In this document: positions 26,882 through 37,825 of the stretch, in pieces
How the letters are laid out: each line of letters starts with the position of its first letter
Numbering within the stretch: position 1 is the stretch's first letter
Assembly (NCBI GenBank): GCA_016710165.1
Contig: JADJLJ010000001.1
Span: 1,426,001-1,490,000, forward strand
DNA length: 64,000 bases
Direction: 5' to 3'
Source of the DNA: Chitinophagaceae bacterium
GTDB lineage: Bacteria > Bacteroidota > Bacteroidia > Chitinophagales > Chitinophagaceae
Translations under genes and position numbers: made by a program
The notes under the pieces: model-generated
What the model was told of the DNA's origin: nothing
Databases searched by the model: none
The model's input: only the letters and a program-made list of their open reading frames with translations

Positions 26882-27394
26882 ATGGATAAAAAAGCAGTTG
26901 AATCGCTGGTGGTGATGACCGAGCTGGTGTTGCCGAATGATACAAATACTTTTGGGAACCTGATGGGCGGACGGCTCATGTACTGGATGGATATTGCTGC
27001 TGCCCTGGCGGCCATGAAGCACTGCGGCGCTCCCGTAGTTACGGCTTCGGTGGATAACATTTCTTTTGAAAGCCCTATAAAACTCGGGAACGTTGTACAC
27101 ATAGAAGCAAAGCTGACCCGTGCTTTCAACAGCAGCATGGAAGTGCATTTAAATGTGTGGGGCGAGGATGCGATACAACAATACCGCTACAAAAGCAACC
27201 AGGCCTATTACACATTTGTTTCGCTTGACCCCAACGGGAAACCGAGAAAGGTGAACCAGGTGGTACCCGAAACAGAGGAGGAAAAGAAATTATTTGATGG
27301 TGCATTACGAAGAAGACAGTTGCGCCTGATACTTGGCGGAAAGATGAAACCGCAGGAAGCCGCCGAACTGAAAGCGTTGTTTGTAAAAGACTGA
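26882..27394 (+). CDS. acyl-CoA thioesterase, hotdog fold
   Basis: 170 residues from the ATG at 26882. Hydrolyses acyl-CoA to the free acid and CoA. The YciA/BACH-like pattern is clear: LVLPNDTNTFGNLMGGRLMYWMDIAAALAA carries the active-site Asn/Asp region, and VDNISFESPIKLGNVVHIEA follows. The end (GALRRRQLRLILGGKMKP) is helical and typical of cytosolic ACOT-like members in this phylum. Chain-length preference is not predictable. The upstream in-frame extension has no support. Confidence 0.9.
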   Translation: MDKKAVESLVVMTELVLPNDTNTFGNLMGGRLMYWMDIAAALAAMKHCGAPVVTASVDNISFESPIKLGNVVHIEAKLTRAFNSSMEVHLNVWGEDAIQQYRYKSNQAYYTFVSLDPNGKPRKVNQVVPETEEEKKLFDGALRRRQLRLILGGKMKPQEAAELKALFVKD

Positions 27395-27408
27395 TCAGCT
27401 CCGGTCAC

Positions 27409-28161
27409 TTAGTCCGGTTGTTCTTTTCCGGGCATGAACTTTTTACTTTGTTCAATGGCATCCATGATGTCTTCCAGTATCTTTTCCGTTGAATCCTCAA
27501 AATCGATCTGCAAGGGATCCTTAAATGTTACAGAAAGCCTGGTTCCTTTCTTAATGAGCTTCAGCCCTTTTTTATCGAATGCAGTACTGAATCCGTCAAT
27601 GACCACAGGAACTACGACCGGTCTTTGATGTTTGATGATAAAGGCTGTTCCCTTGCGGCCCGGCACAAACGGCGTGGTGGTGCCCTGCGGGAAAGTGATG
27701 ACCCAGTTCTTATCCAGTGCCCGGGAGATCTTCCGGGTATCGCTGGGGTCAAGGCCCTTGCGCACTTCCTTTGCATCGGTGACCCAGACACGTTTTACCA
27801 TAATGGATCCGGCCAATGCAAACAGTTTGCTGAGCAGGTTCTTCTTCATGGTTTCTTCTGCCGACACAAACTGGATACGGGTATATGGCCAGAGTAAGTA
27901 ATAGGGAATGCCCAGTTTTCTTTTTTTACCCCAGCTTACGGCGCAAAAAATGTGTAAGAAACAGATCACTTCCGCAAAATAGGTTTGATGGTTGCTTACA
28001 AAAAGCACATTCTTTTTAGGAAGCTGCTGCAGTTTCTCCATCCCGTTCACCTGGAGTTTGTTCAGCACATTCAGTCCCGGGTAAGAAAGACTGCCGACAA
28101 CCGTATAGATGATTTTTTTTACAAAAGCCGATTCTTTGATCCTGGTAAGCCACGTACTCAT
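27409..28161 (-). CDS. 1-acyl-glycerol-3-phosphate acyltransferase (PlsC family)
   Basis: About 250 residues. The PlsC motifs are present but modified: SNHQTYFAEV (usually NHxxxxD; here Glu in the acidic place) and FPQGTTTPFVPGRKGT (usually FPEGTRS). A lysophosphatidate acyltransferase role in phospholipid synthesis is likely, but the changed motif residues leave the acceptor uncertain. The N-terminal helix (VKKIIYTVVGSLSYPGLNVL) may associate with the membrane. An alternative start lies at 28182. It is convergent with the thioesterase gene, with stops 14 bp apart. Confidence 0.83.
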   Translation of the reverse strand: MSTWLTRIKESAFVKKIIYTVVGSLSYPGLNVLNKLQVNGMEKLQQLPKKNVLFVSNHQTYFAEVICFLHIFCAVSWGKKRKLGIPYYLLWPYTRIQFVSAEETMKKNLLSKLFALAGSIMVKRVWVTDAKEVRKGLDPSDTRKISRALDKNWVITFPQGTTTPFVPGRKGTAFIIKHQRPVVVPVVIDGFSTAFDKKGLKLIKKGTRLSVTFKDPLQIDFEDSTEKILEDIMDAIEQSKKFMPGKEQPD

Positions 28162-28279
28162 TGCATTTCTTTTCTTAAGCAAATTAGTTCATGCAATTTA
28201 TATAATCTGCATTGCACATCATAATCAATTTAAAGAACGGTTAACATTTTTATGCTGCAAAGGTTGGGCACGGGTTAGG

Positions 28280-28287
28280 TATATTTG
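28280..28287 (+). promoter_or_regulatory. TATATTTG -7 element, likely leaderless start
   Basis: An exact TAnnTTTG match followed by CAGCC and then the ATG at 28293. With the usual spacing, transcription would begin at or next to the start codon. Confidence 0.45.
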
Positions 28288-28292
28288 CAGCC

Positions 28293-28955
28293 ATGAAACA
28301 GGATACGGTTATTTTCGACATGGATGGTTTGCTTATTGACTCTGAACCACTGTGGAAAGAAGCAGCTGAAGAGTTGTTTGCAACCTATGGCATTGAATTA
28401 TCGGATAAACAATATGCAACGACCACCGGTTTACGCACCAGGGAGTTTTTAAATTTCTGGTTCCGCCATTTTAAACTTCCTGCCAAACAAACGGAGGACG
28501 CCGAAAAGATCGTTGTAAGCCGGGTTACCGAACTGGTAAAGCAAAAAGGGCAACCCATGCCGGGCGTACCGTACATTTTTGAGTTCTTCAAAGAGCGGGG
28601 CTTTACGATCGGCCTGGCCACTTCATCATCCCCGGTTCTTATTGAAGTGGTAACCGGGATACTGGGCATTGATGCTGACCTGGGAGCGGTATCATCTGCC
28701 GATGAGCTTTCATACGGAAAGCCCCACCCCGAGGTTTACCTGAATTGTGCCAAAAAACTTTCGGCCCTGCCCTGGCAGTGCATCTGCTTTGAGGATTCAT
28801 TCAACGGGATGATCGCCGCAAAAGCGGCCGGGATGAAATGTGTGGTTATTCCCGCTCCACCGGAAAATGACAGGCCGGTATGGGCCGCAGCAGATCTTAA
28901 ACTGATGTCGCTCAATGATTTCACTGAATCATCATTAATGGATCTCGGCCATTGA
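28293..28955 (+). CDS. HAD-superfamily sugar-phosphate phosphatase (HxpB/YniC-like)
   Basis: 220 residues. HAD motif I is FDMDGLLIDSE (nucleophile Asp9, acid/base Asp11), motif II is GLATSSSPVL, motif III includes the Lys of SYGKPHPEVYL, and motif IV is CFEDSFNGMIAAKAAGM. The helical cap follows motif I, so it is subclass IA, closest in pattern to hexitol phosphatase/2-deoxyglucose-6-phosphatase and beta-phosphoglucomutase. The substrate is uncertain. No neighbouring sugar genes help. Confidence 0.88.
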   Translation: MKQDTVIFDMDGLLIDSEPLWKEAAEELFATYGIELSDKQYATTTGLRTREFLNFWFRHFKLPAKQTEDAEKIVVSRVTELVKQKGQPMPGVPYIFEFFKERGFTIGLATSSSPVLIEVVTGILGIDADLGAVSSADELSYGKPHPEVYLNCAKKLSALPWQCICFEDSFNGMIAAKAAGMKCVVIPAPPENDRPVWAAADLKLMSLNDFTESSLMDLGH

Positions 28956-29126
28956 ATTCAACTGTACAGGCTCTAAAAGACAACCCGTTGCCGGGAAAAC
29001 AATCCCGATCCATTAAAACCGGGTGGCTATATAAAAAAAGTATATTTGGCTGAGTTATTTTTAAACAGAAAACCATACATTTGACTTCCGTTCTAAAATT
29101 ATTTAAAACTTAATAAACCAAACACG

Positions 29127-29402
29127 ATGAAAAAATTACTACTTGCGTCCATTATCATGATTGGATTCGGCACCGTTGCCAGCGCACAATCTTCTGAAGC
29201 AATGCAGGCAAAAAAGGCGGCTGCAAAAAAAGAGGCCAACCAGCCGGTTATAAGCAATGCAGACGGCGAAGTGGCAAAGGTAAAAGCTACTGAAACTCCA
29301 AAAACAGACGCAGAACTTTCTGCAAAAGAACCAGAAGTGAAAAAAGTTGCTGCCCCTCAAAAAGCAGCCAAACCTGCAGCTAAAAAAACAAAGCAAAACT
29401 GA
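29127..29402 (+). CDS. small secreted Lys/Ala-rich protein
   Basis: 91 residues, not recognised. A signal peptide (MKKLLLASIIMIGFGTVASA) precedes a strongly basic, low-complexity mature part built from KKAAAKK, KVKATETPK and QKAAKPAAKKTK stretches, without Cys or a domain. The composition is like a periplasmic histone-like or structural tail. Candidate TAnnTTTG boxes lie at 29041-29048 and 29076-29083, and a strong terminator follows, so it is its own transcription unit. Confidence 0.7.
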   Translation: MKKLLLASIIMIGFGTVASAQSSEAMQAKKAAAKKEANQPVISNADGEVAKVKATETPKTDAELSAKEPEVKKVAAPQKAAKPAAKKTKQN

Positions 29403-29452
29403 TAGTTTACATTGGTCCTTGCAGGATCCTTATCTAAAAATTTAAGCACATG

Positions 29453-29479
29453 AAAAATGCCCCGTATCGGGGCATTTTT
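29453..29479. terminator. terminator after the small secreted protein gene
   Basis: AAAAATGCCCCG and CGGGGCATTTTT form a perfect stem with A/T flanks, about 50 bp after the stop. Confidence 0.85.
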
Positions 29480-29732
29480 CTTTGAATAGCAATTGATGCC
29501 TGCAATGTTCTTCCTTCTCTAATTTCCAGGTCAATCCCTTATTGGATGAATATTCCAGGTCAAAAAAGTGCTCCGGGCCACCCGGGGAATCATGACTTAA
29601 AAAAAAGGGGGGGAAATTAGCTAATTTAAAGTTAAAGTTATTACCTTTAAGCATCTTTCAACTAGCTGCAGTTACCGGTATACCTGTCCGGTATATGTGG
29701 CTAGTCATTTTCACCAAACTAAAACATTTATT
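29480..29732. other. non-coding gap upstream of the giant T9SS gene
   Basis: No supported gene. It contains an A8G7 run near 29598-29612, a run of AGCTAATTTAAAGTTAAAG, and TACCTTTA (one base from the -7 consensus) near 29643, which may belong to the promoter of the downstream gene. Confidence 0.4.
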
Positions 29733-32700
29733 ATGCACAAAAAAACTACTTTAAGAGACCTTAAAGTGTTGTTGCTCAAAACAGTCCTTCCGGTTCTTGT
29801 TTTGATCACTTCATTTTATGTCACGAGTGCACAGGATGTTGTACCTCCGGCCAAGAAAGATGGCAGGAAAGCACAATCTACTGTTGTCACGCCAACTCCC
29901 AGGCTGGCCAAACATCTGGCCGGCGCCACGGGAAGCCAGTTGCAGGCTGTTGAAGCAACGCCAACGGATGTGCCTGCCCTCAACAGGCAGTATGCCGAAA
30001 AAATTGCTGCCGTTAAGCAAATTCAGGGCGAAGGCATCCTGAACACACCTCCTACCGTACCTACATCAAACATCGTGAACGATGTTTGTGTGTTCACAGG
30101 TGCACTGGTGGCAGGCGACCCACAGATGAATAACGGCCGTCCATTCCGGAGCGGTGTTGCATCTACCTGTGCTGCGCCAACAGCCTGCGGTACTCCTTTT
30201 GCAGGTTCGGGCTTCTTCTACGACACCTACACCATGCAGAACCTTACCTGTGCACCCCAGTGTGTAACGGTAGTTTATGGTGTAGCTGCAGGACAGACCG
30301 GTGACGTTTTTGTAAGCGCCTATCTTGGCAGCTTCAGTCCCACAGCGCTTTGCACCAACCGCATCGCTGATGGCGGATCAAGTTCGGTAACTGCAGGAAC
30401 TACCGTAACATTTTCTTTCAACCTTGCTCCCAATGCAACGGTGATCCTTGTTGCAAATATTGCTTTTGCAGCTCCCTGTACCGGTTATACCATGACCGTT
30501 ACCGGGCTTACCTGTACGCCTCCGCCGGCTTGCGTTCCTATCGGGCCATCTGTGCTGAGCCAGGTTCTCGGACCCTCTGTTCCATCACAGGTATTTAACC
30601 AGACATTTAATACCGTAGTTCCTTTGCCTGCTGGCTGGGCTTCTCAAAATCTCAGCCTTCCGGTTGGACCAACAGGTTGGTTCCAGGGTAATACCGGTGT
30701 ATTCCCAGGCAACACACCTCCCGGTTACATCGCAGCAAACTTCAACAACACTTCTGCTTTAGCTACAATCAGTAACTGGTTGTTTGCACCAGCTGTTACA
30801 TTGAAGAACGGTGATACCCTTTCATTCTATACCCGTACCACAAACGGTACATTCCCCGACAGGTTACAGGTAAGAATGAATACAACGAACCAGGGTGTTA
30901 ACGTGGGTGCAAACAATACCAGTGTTGGAGATTATACCACATTGTTATTGGATATCAACCCAACATACACTTCTACCGGGTATCCAACTTCCTGGACAAA
31001 ATTCACGATTCCTTTATCAGGTTTACCTGCAGGAGGCGTGGCCGGTCGTATTGCCTTCCGCTATTTTGTTGAAGGCGGTGGCCCTCCAGGAGCAAACTCG
31101 GATTATATCGGTATTGATGACGTTGTTTATACAACCACTTTACCGGGTGCTCCTCCAACAACCTGTACAGGTTCCACTACCAACTTAACAGTTGATATAC
31201 AGGGCGGCATTCCGGGTGATACCTATAACCTGGTGCTCAATGCAGCCCCGGGTGGTAACTTAAACGTGAACAACTATACCAGTGGTAATTACATACCGGT
31301 TACACCGTTAGTGAATACCACATACACATTGGTTTCCGTAACCAGCGCATCTAACCCTTGCTGCGTAGGTACAGGTAACAGTGGTACAGTTAACATCACC
31401 GTTTTACCAGCCACGATCACACCGATAGCAATTACGGCCAGCCCGAGTGGTCCGCTTTGCGCCGGTGATCCTACTTTGTTAACAGTAACGGGTGCTTCCG
31501 GAGCGCAAACATTCAGCAACCTTGCACCGATCCTGGTGCCTGGAACCGGAACAAGCGGTCCTGGTGCTCCATATCCTGCAACTATTGCAGTATCTGGTCT
31601 GCCCGTAGCCGGTGTAACGGTTTCTTCGGTTAAGCTGAATAACATGAACCACACCTGGACATCTGACCTTGACATTGTATTACAATCTCCATCAGGTCAG
31701 AATGTGATCCTGTTATCAGATCATGGTGGCAGCAATAACCTGTCTAATACCACCATTACTTTCAGTAATGCAGCGGCAACTACGGTTCCGAATGTACTGA
31801 ATATACCAAGTGGTACTTACAGGCCTACTAACACAGCTGGCCCTGATACATGGCCGGCCCCAGGTCCTGGACCGATCACACAGATAAACCCGAACCTGGC
31901 TACCTTTACAGGAGACATGAATGGTACATGGAGATTATTCACCAACGATCAGGTTGGCGGTGATCTTGGAAATATCAATGGTGGTTATGAAATAAACTTC
32001 CAGATACCTCCATCACCTCCACCAGTTGGATGGACCTTCTTATGGGCTCCTGCTGCAGGGTTGAGTTCAACAACAACAAACCCGGTTGCTGCTTCTCCAT
32101 CATCTACAGGACTTATACCGTAATTGGTACTGCTCCGGGTGGTTGCCAGACTTCAGCAGCGATCACCATCCAGGTTTACCAATTACCTGCGGTTACTAGC
32201 CAGCCAAGCAATGTTACCGCTTGTGCCGGAACCAGTGTAACATTCACAGTTGGTGGTACTGGCCAGGGTATAACATACCAGTGGCAGGTAAGCACAAACG
32301 GTGGTGGTACTTATACCAACCTTGCTAATGGTACTCCTTATTCAGGTGTTAATACTGCAACGCTTACAGTTAACCCTGTATCAGCTGCAATGACCGGTTA
32401 CCGCTACCGTTGCGTGATCAGTGGTACCTGTCCTCCTGCTGCTAATTCGGTAGGTGCAATACTTACTGTAAATGCACTGCCGGTTGTTACCATTGCACAA
32501 ACTACTCCAACTTGTGGTGGTGTTGCCGGTATCAACGGTACAGCATTAACTGCAAGTGGTGCCACTACATATGTGTGGACACCGAATGGAACAGGTTCGG
32601 GTTTATATACCAATACCACTGCGACAACGGTTTACACAGGTACCAACCTGGCAACCGTTTATGCAGCTCCAACCACCAACACCATCTACACCGTTACCGG

Positions 32701-34933
32701 TACGGATGGAACAACGGGTTGCTCTAATACAGCAACAGTAGGAGTGGTATTTACACCGCCTCCACCGATCATCACACCGGCCTCTGTTACGATGTGCCTG
32801 GGTGATCCTGCCGTTAAACTGAAGAGCTCCTCACAGGTTGCTTCTTCCGTGCAGTTCTGTTCAGGTGCGATCAGTGTTCCGATTCCGGAAGGCAATTTCC
32901 CGAACCCGCCTGCTGGTGCAGCCACTTCAAACATCACTGCTTCCGGTATTCCGGCCAATGCTGTGATCACTGCCATTGGCGCAACCATCAACATCGACCA
33001 CCCTTATGTTGGTGACGTGATCATCGTGTTAAGATCTCCAAACGGACAGATCTATAACCTGGATGCATTATTAAATGCAACCAATAATGCTGGTGCTAAT
33101 TTTACGAACACCAAGATAATGTCTAACGGTGTGACCAGGCTTAACAACGGTACTGCTCCATGGACAGGTACTTTCAGGGCCGACGCCGTGGGCGCAACCT
33201 TTGTTGCCTTTGGTTTCACCCTTCAGGGTGGTCCTACCGGTTATGCACCTACTACACAAACCATTGGTCCTTTGGCTCCGACAGGCGCTGCGGCTAATGG
33301 TCAGTGGACAATCGCCATGTATGATGCTGGTGCTCCTGACTTGGGAACACTCACTTCATGGTGCCTGAACATTGAATATTATGTTGGTGCAGTGGTTAAC
33401 CCAACCATCTGGACCCCAGCAGCCGGTTTATTCTCGGATGCAAATGCAACCGTACCTTACGTAGCTGGTACGCCGGTGGATTCTGTTTGGGTAAGGCCAA
33501 CACCTTCTGGTGTTTACAATTACCAGGCAACTGTAAGTAGTTCTGGTTTCGATGCATTCCAGACATTCAGTAACCCGGCTCCGATCACCATACCTTCTTC
33601 AGGTACCGGTACTCCTTACCCATCCAACATTGTGGTAAGCGGTTTACCAGGATCCGGAGTCAGTGTTGAGAGTGTTGTTTTAAGAGGATTAAGCCATACC
33701 TGGAGCAATGACATAGATGTATTGCTGCAATCACCAACCGGACAAAATGTAATATTAATGTCAGACGTTGGTGGTACCGGAGGAATCAATAATGCTACGT
33801 ATACTTTCCGTGATAATGGAGCAGCGATGGCAACAGGTGCAGCAAACGGCACAGGTACCTATCGTCCAACCAACTTTGCTGATGGTAGTGGTGGCGACAC
33901 CTGGCCAACTCCTGGTCCGGGTGCATTCACACAAGCCAACCCGGCCCTGGCATTGTTTGGTAACACAGCCAACGCAAACGGTACCTGGAGATTAATGGTA
34001 GTTGATGACGTAGGCGGTGACCAGGGTCAGATAGCCAATGGATGGAGTATCGAGTTCAAATACCCGACTCCGGGTTGTACATCTGCTCCAAGAAATGTTA
34101 CCGTAACGGTTAACCAGCCAACCACTATCACTACACAGCCGGTTAGTCAAACCGTTTGTACCGATAAGGTGGCAACCTTTACCGTTGCGGCTGGAGGTTC
34201 CGGTCCATTTGCCTACAGGTGGCAGGTAAGCACCGATGTGGGTAATACATGGACTAACATTTCCAATGGAGGTGTTTATGCCGGTGCTACTTCAGCATCC
34301 CTTGTTATCACGGCTCCGCCGGTGAGCATGAGCGGTTATTTCTACCGTTGTGTTGTAACCGGTGCTGCACCTTGTGCAAGTGTTACATCCTTCCAGGTTA
34401 TCTTAACGGTTAATCCGTTGCCAACGATCGTGATCTCGGCAGCGCCTTATACCCGGTTATTCCCTGGATTGACAACAACCCTTACTTCTACAGTTTCTCC
34501 GGTTGCTGCACAGACATATACATGGCTGCGCAATGGTGTAGCCGTTGCCGGTGCCAATACCGGTATACTGAACGTAGATGTTGACGGTCAGGGTCTTTAC
34601 ACATTAAGGGTTATGGATGTGAACGGATGTACCAACACTTCTAATTCAGTTGCTATACTGGATTCTGCAAGCGGAAAGTGCTTCATCTATCCGAATCCAA
34701 CAAGTGGTCAGTTCCAGGTCAGGTACTACAGCGTTGCAAACAACGTATTACCAAGGTCTGTTACGGTTTACAATGCGAATGGCGACAGGGTACTTACCCA
34801 GTTCTATACCATTGGAAGGCCATACGACAGAATGGATGTTGACCTGAGAAAGAGTGGAAAAGGACTTTACTGGGTTGAAGTGGGTGACATGAATGGCAAC
34901 CGCTTGACCATGTGTAGAGTAGTAGTTCAATAA
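29733..34933 (+). CDS. giant secreted T9SS protein with P-type domains, frameshifted here
   Basis: About 1,730 residues if one base is restored near 32110. The first part ends at a TAA after SSTG, and the natural continuation TYTVIGTAPGGCQTSA follows in the next frame. Order: signal peptide (MHKKTTLRD to FYVTSAQ); a Cys-containing beta domain; a choice-of-anchor-J-like domain (30600-31140, ending DYIGIDDVVYT); and three proprotein-convertase P-like domains (31508-32010, 32830-33385, 33558-34070). Ig-like domains (32195-32475, 34130-34410) flank P-like domain 2 and follow P-like domain 3. The T9SS type A sorting domain is last (FIYPNPTSGQFQVRYY onward). No protease catalytic domain is seen. 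It is probably a cell-surface adhesin or scaffold. It stands alone with its own terminator. Confidence 0.88.
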
Positions 34934-34956
34934 AACTAACTAACACTTAGTTATAC

Positions 34957-34989
34957 AGTCCCCCGGAGTATTCCGGGGGACTTTTTTTA
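34957..34989 (+). terminator. terminator of the giant T9SS gene
   Basis: AGTCCCCCGGA...TCCGGGGGACT followed by a T7 tract, 24 bp after the stop codon. Confidence 0.9.
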
Positions 34990-35013
34990 TATTGCCTTAT
35001 AATATTATAATAC

Positions 35014-35700
35014 ATGCAACAACTGCTGTTACTGCACGGGGCCATTGGATCGATGGATCAATTTCATGATCTCCGTGAAGAACTGAAAGAACAGTACACC
35101 GTACACAGCATGAATTTTTGCGGGCACGGTGGAAGGGCTTTACCCGACGAAAATTTTTCTATCCGCATGTTTGCCGACGAGGTGCTTGATCATCTGGTTA
35201 AAAAGAATATCGATACCATAAATATTTTCGGCTACAGTATGGGAGGTTATGTCGGTATGTACCTTGCAAAATATCATCCCAGCAGAATAAATAAACTGAT
35301 AACCCTTGCCACAAAATTTCATTGGGACGAAGCGACTGCAGAAAGGGAAACCAAAATGCTTGACCCGGAAAAGATTAAGGAAAAACTGCCCTCCTTTGCT
35401 GAAACATTGAAAACAAGACACCAGCCCCAGGATTGGAAACAGCTATTAAATAAAACGGCTCAACTGCTTACTGAAATGGGACTAAACAACCCATTGAAAC
35501 TTTCCGGCTATGGTTCCATTGAGACCCCTGTTAAGCTCATGCTTGGCGACCGGGATAAGATGGTTAGCCCCGAAGAAACAAGGCAGGTTTTTAATACCCT
35601 GCCCAATGCCCAATTATGCATAATTCCGGGTACTCCACACCCAATTGAATTGGTTAATACTTCCAGGTTGGTTTGGGAGATCAGGGATTTTGTGAATTAA
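35014..35700 (+). CDS. alpha/beta-fold hydrolase
   Basis: 228 residues. The nucleophile elbow is GYSMGGYVG; Asp in MLGDRDKMVSPEE and His in PGTPHPIEL complete the triad. An oxyanion-type LLLHGAIGS lies near the N terminus, and HGG/GHGG motifs follow. There is no signal peptide, so it is cytosolic. The substrate cannot be told; the family includes esterases, C-C hydrolases and acyl hydrolases. It lies between a terminator and rpsA. Confidence 0.85.
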   Translation: MQQLLLLHGAIGSMDQFHDLREELKEQYTVHSMNFCGHGGRALPDENFSIRMFADEVLDHLVKKNIDTINIFGYSMGGYVGMYLAKYHPSRINKLITLATKFHWDEATAERETKMLDPEKIKEKLPSFAETLKTRHQPQDWKQLLNKTAQLLTEMGLNNPLKLSGYGSIETPVKLMLGDRDKMVSPEETRQVFNTLPNAQLCIIPGTPHPIELVNTSRLVWEIRDFVN

Positions 35701-35825
35701 CCGCTTAATATTGAAAGAATTGGGTTTTTCGCTTTGCCAGGCCTCAAAAAGAGCCGGTTTTATCCCTGAAATCAGGCATTTTTTGCCTACCTTCGCCCTC
35801 CCGTTTTAAAAACCACGGGTTTTTT

Positions 35826-37748
35826 ATGTCATTCAATATTATTAAACAATTAAACGCAGATGCACAGGAAGGTTCTGTTGGTGAAGCCACAGAAACTGCT
35901 GCGAAAACAAATTTGCCTGTAGAAACTCTTGCCACGGCCCACGATGATTTTGACTGGAGCGTTGACAAAAGAAATGTGACCAGCTATACTGCCGATGAAA
36001 AAGCAAAGTATGACAATGTTTACGACAACACATTCAAACAGATCAATGATGGCGAAATGATCATGGCTACCATTGAATCCCTGACCAAAACGGATGCGGT
36101 TGTTAACATCGGATTTAAAAGCGATGGTCTTATCTCTCTGAACGAGTTCAGGGATATTCCCGGCGGTATCAAAGTAGGCGATGTAGTGGAAGTGATGGTT
36201 GTGGAAAAAGAAGACAGGGATGGTAATCTTAATTTAAGCCGTAAGTCGGCCCGTACCACCCGTGCCTGGGAGAGGATCGTGGAAGTGCATAAGACAGGTG
36301 AAATTGTTACCGGCCTGGTTACCAGCAAAACAAAAGGTGGTCTGATCGTGGATGTATTTGGCATGGAAACCTTCCTGCCGGGTTCCCAGATCGACGTTAA
36401 ACCGGTTACGGATTATGACCAGTTTGTTGGCAAAACAATGGAATTTAAAGTGGTGAAGATCAATGAAGCCATTAAGAATGCGGTAGTATCTCACAAAGCA
36501 CTTATTGAAAGTGATATTGAAGCTCAACGGGCAGAGATCATGGGTAAACTGGAAAAAGGCCAGGTATTGGAAGGAACGATCAAAAACATTACAGACTTTG
36601 GTGCATTCCTTGACCTGGGCGGATTAGACGGTTTACTGTACATCACCGATATTTCATGGGGACGTATCAACCACCCAAGCGAAGTACTGAAGATGGACCA
36701 GAAGCTGAACGTGGTGGTACTGGATTTTGATGATGATAAAAAACGTATCAGCCTTGGCCTGAAACAATTGACCCCGCATCCGTGGGATACCCTTACAGAA
36801 AACCTGAAAGAAGGTGAGATCGTGAAAGGTAAAGTAGTAAACATTGAAGACTACGGTGCATTCCTTGAGATCATGCCGGGCGTTGAAGGACTGGTTCACG
36901 TAAGTGAGATCACCTGGGCCAACACCCCGATCAACGCAAAGGAATTCTTTAAGCTGGGCGATGAATACGAAGCCAAAGTTGTTACCCTTGATAAGGAAAC
37001 CCGGAAGATGAGCCTTTCCATCAAACAAATGACACAGGATCCCTGGAGCAATATTGAAGTTTCTTTCCCGGAAGGAAGCAAACATACAGGTGTTGTTAAG
37101 AATATTACCCCCTACGGCGTATTCGTTGAATTAACCACCGGCATTGGCGGTATGATCCACATCAGCGACCTGAGCTGGCTGAAACGTTTCAACAATCCCA
37201 ACGAGTACACAAAAGTGGGCAACCAGATAGAAGTGGTGATCATGAACATTGATAAAGATAACCGCAAACTGCAGCTGGGCCACAAGCAGATCGAAGAAGA
37301 CCCCTGGAATACCCTGGAGTCAACTTTCCCGGTAGGAAGTATCCATGAGGGTACGGTTATCCGGAAAGACGATAAAGGCGCCATTGTTCAATTGCCTTAC
37401 GGACTGGAAGGTTTTGCCCCTGCCCGCCACCTGATGAAGGAAGACGGTAAGACCATTGTTGCCGATGAAATTGCAAAATTCATGGTCATTGAATTTGACC
37501 GCAACGACAAGCGCATCGTTTTAAGCCACACCCGTTTGTGGGAACAGGTAATTGAAGAAGAAAAACAGGCGGTGATGAAAGAAAAGAAAGCGGAAGCCGA
37601 GGTAACAAAGAAAGCGGTTAAGACCCTGCAAAGCAAAGTGGAGAAATCAACTTTAGGCGACCTGGGTGTTTTAGCTGATCTTAAAGCCAAAATGGACAGT
37701 GATGCAGCCAGCGCTGCTTCCTCTGAAGAAGCCCCAAAAGCCGAATAA
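35826..37748 (+). CDS. rpsA: 30S ribosomal protein S1
   Basis: 640 residues with about six S1 RNA-binding repeats after a 60-residue acidic N terminus. Repeat starts are visible at DGEMIMATIESLTKTDAVV, TGEIVTGLVTSKTKGGLIV, KGQVLEGTIKNITDFGAFL, EGEIVKGKVVNIEDYGAFL, EGSKHTGVVKNITPYGVFV and VGSIHEGTVIRKDDKGAIV. The C-terminal tail is Lys/Ala/Glu-rich. S1 delivers mRNA to the 30S subunit; it matters where Shine-Dalgarno sites are weak, as here. The start follows a long T-rich region with TACCTTCG near 35790. Confidence 0.96.
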   Translation: MSFNIIKQLNADAQEGSVGEATETAAKTNLPVETLATAHDDFDWSVDKRNVTSYTADEKAKYDNVYDNTFKQINDGEMIMATIESLTKTDAVVNIGFKSDGLISLNEFRDIPGGIKVGDVVEVMVVEKEDRDGNLNLSRKSARTTRAWERIVEVHKTGEIVTGLVTSKTKGGLIVDVFGMETFLPGSQIDVKPVTDYDQFVGKTMEFKVVKINEAIKNAVVSHKALIESDIEAQRAEIMGKLEKGQVLEGTIKNITDFGAFLDLGGLDGLLYITDISWGRINHPSEVLKMDQKLNVVVLDFDDDKKRISLGLKQLTPHPWDTLTENLKEGEIVKGKVVNIEDYGAFLEIMPGVEGLVHVSEITWANTPINAKEFFKLGDEYEAKVVTLDKETRKMSLSIKQMTQDPWSNIEVSFPEGSKHTGVVKNITPYGVFVELTTGIGGMIHISDLSWLKRFNNPNEYTKVGNQIEVVIMNIDKDNRKLQLGHKQIEEDPWNTLESTFPVGSIHEGTVIRKDDKGAIVQLPYGLEGFAPARHLMKEDGKTIVADEIAKFMVIEFDRNDKRIVLSHTRLWEQVIEEEKQAVMKEKKAEAEVTKKAVKTLQSKVEKSTLGDLGVLADLKAKMDSDAASAASSEEAPKAE

Positions 37749-37770
37749 GAGATCACCCGTTCTTAAAATA

Positions 37771-37803
37771 AAAAACATCCGCCGGTTGGCGGATGTTTTT
37801 TTT
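37771..37803 (+). terminator. terminator of rpsA
   Basis: AAAAACATCCGCC-GGTT-GGCGGATG followed by T8. It could serve the convergent OmpA gene as well. Confidence 0.9.
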
Positions 37804-37825
37804 GCGACCTGTTTTATCCCGGTCA

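Noticed and set aside
29139..29396. Cys/Phe-rich reverse-strand frame opposite the small secreted protein
   Set aside because: It is the mirror of Lys/Ala codons (AAA/GCA to TTT/TGC) and has no start context.
32404..32994. Frames on the other strand within the giant T9SS gene
   Set aside because: They are composition shadows of Thr/Val/Gly-rich repeats.
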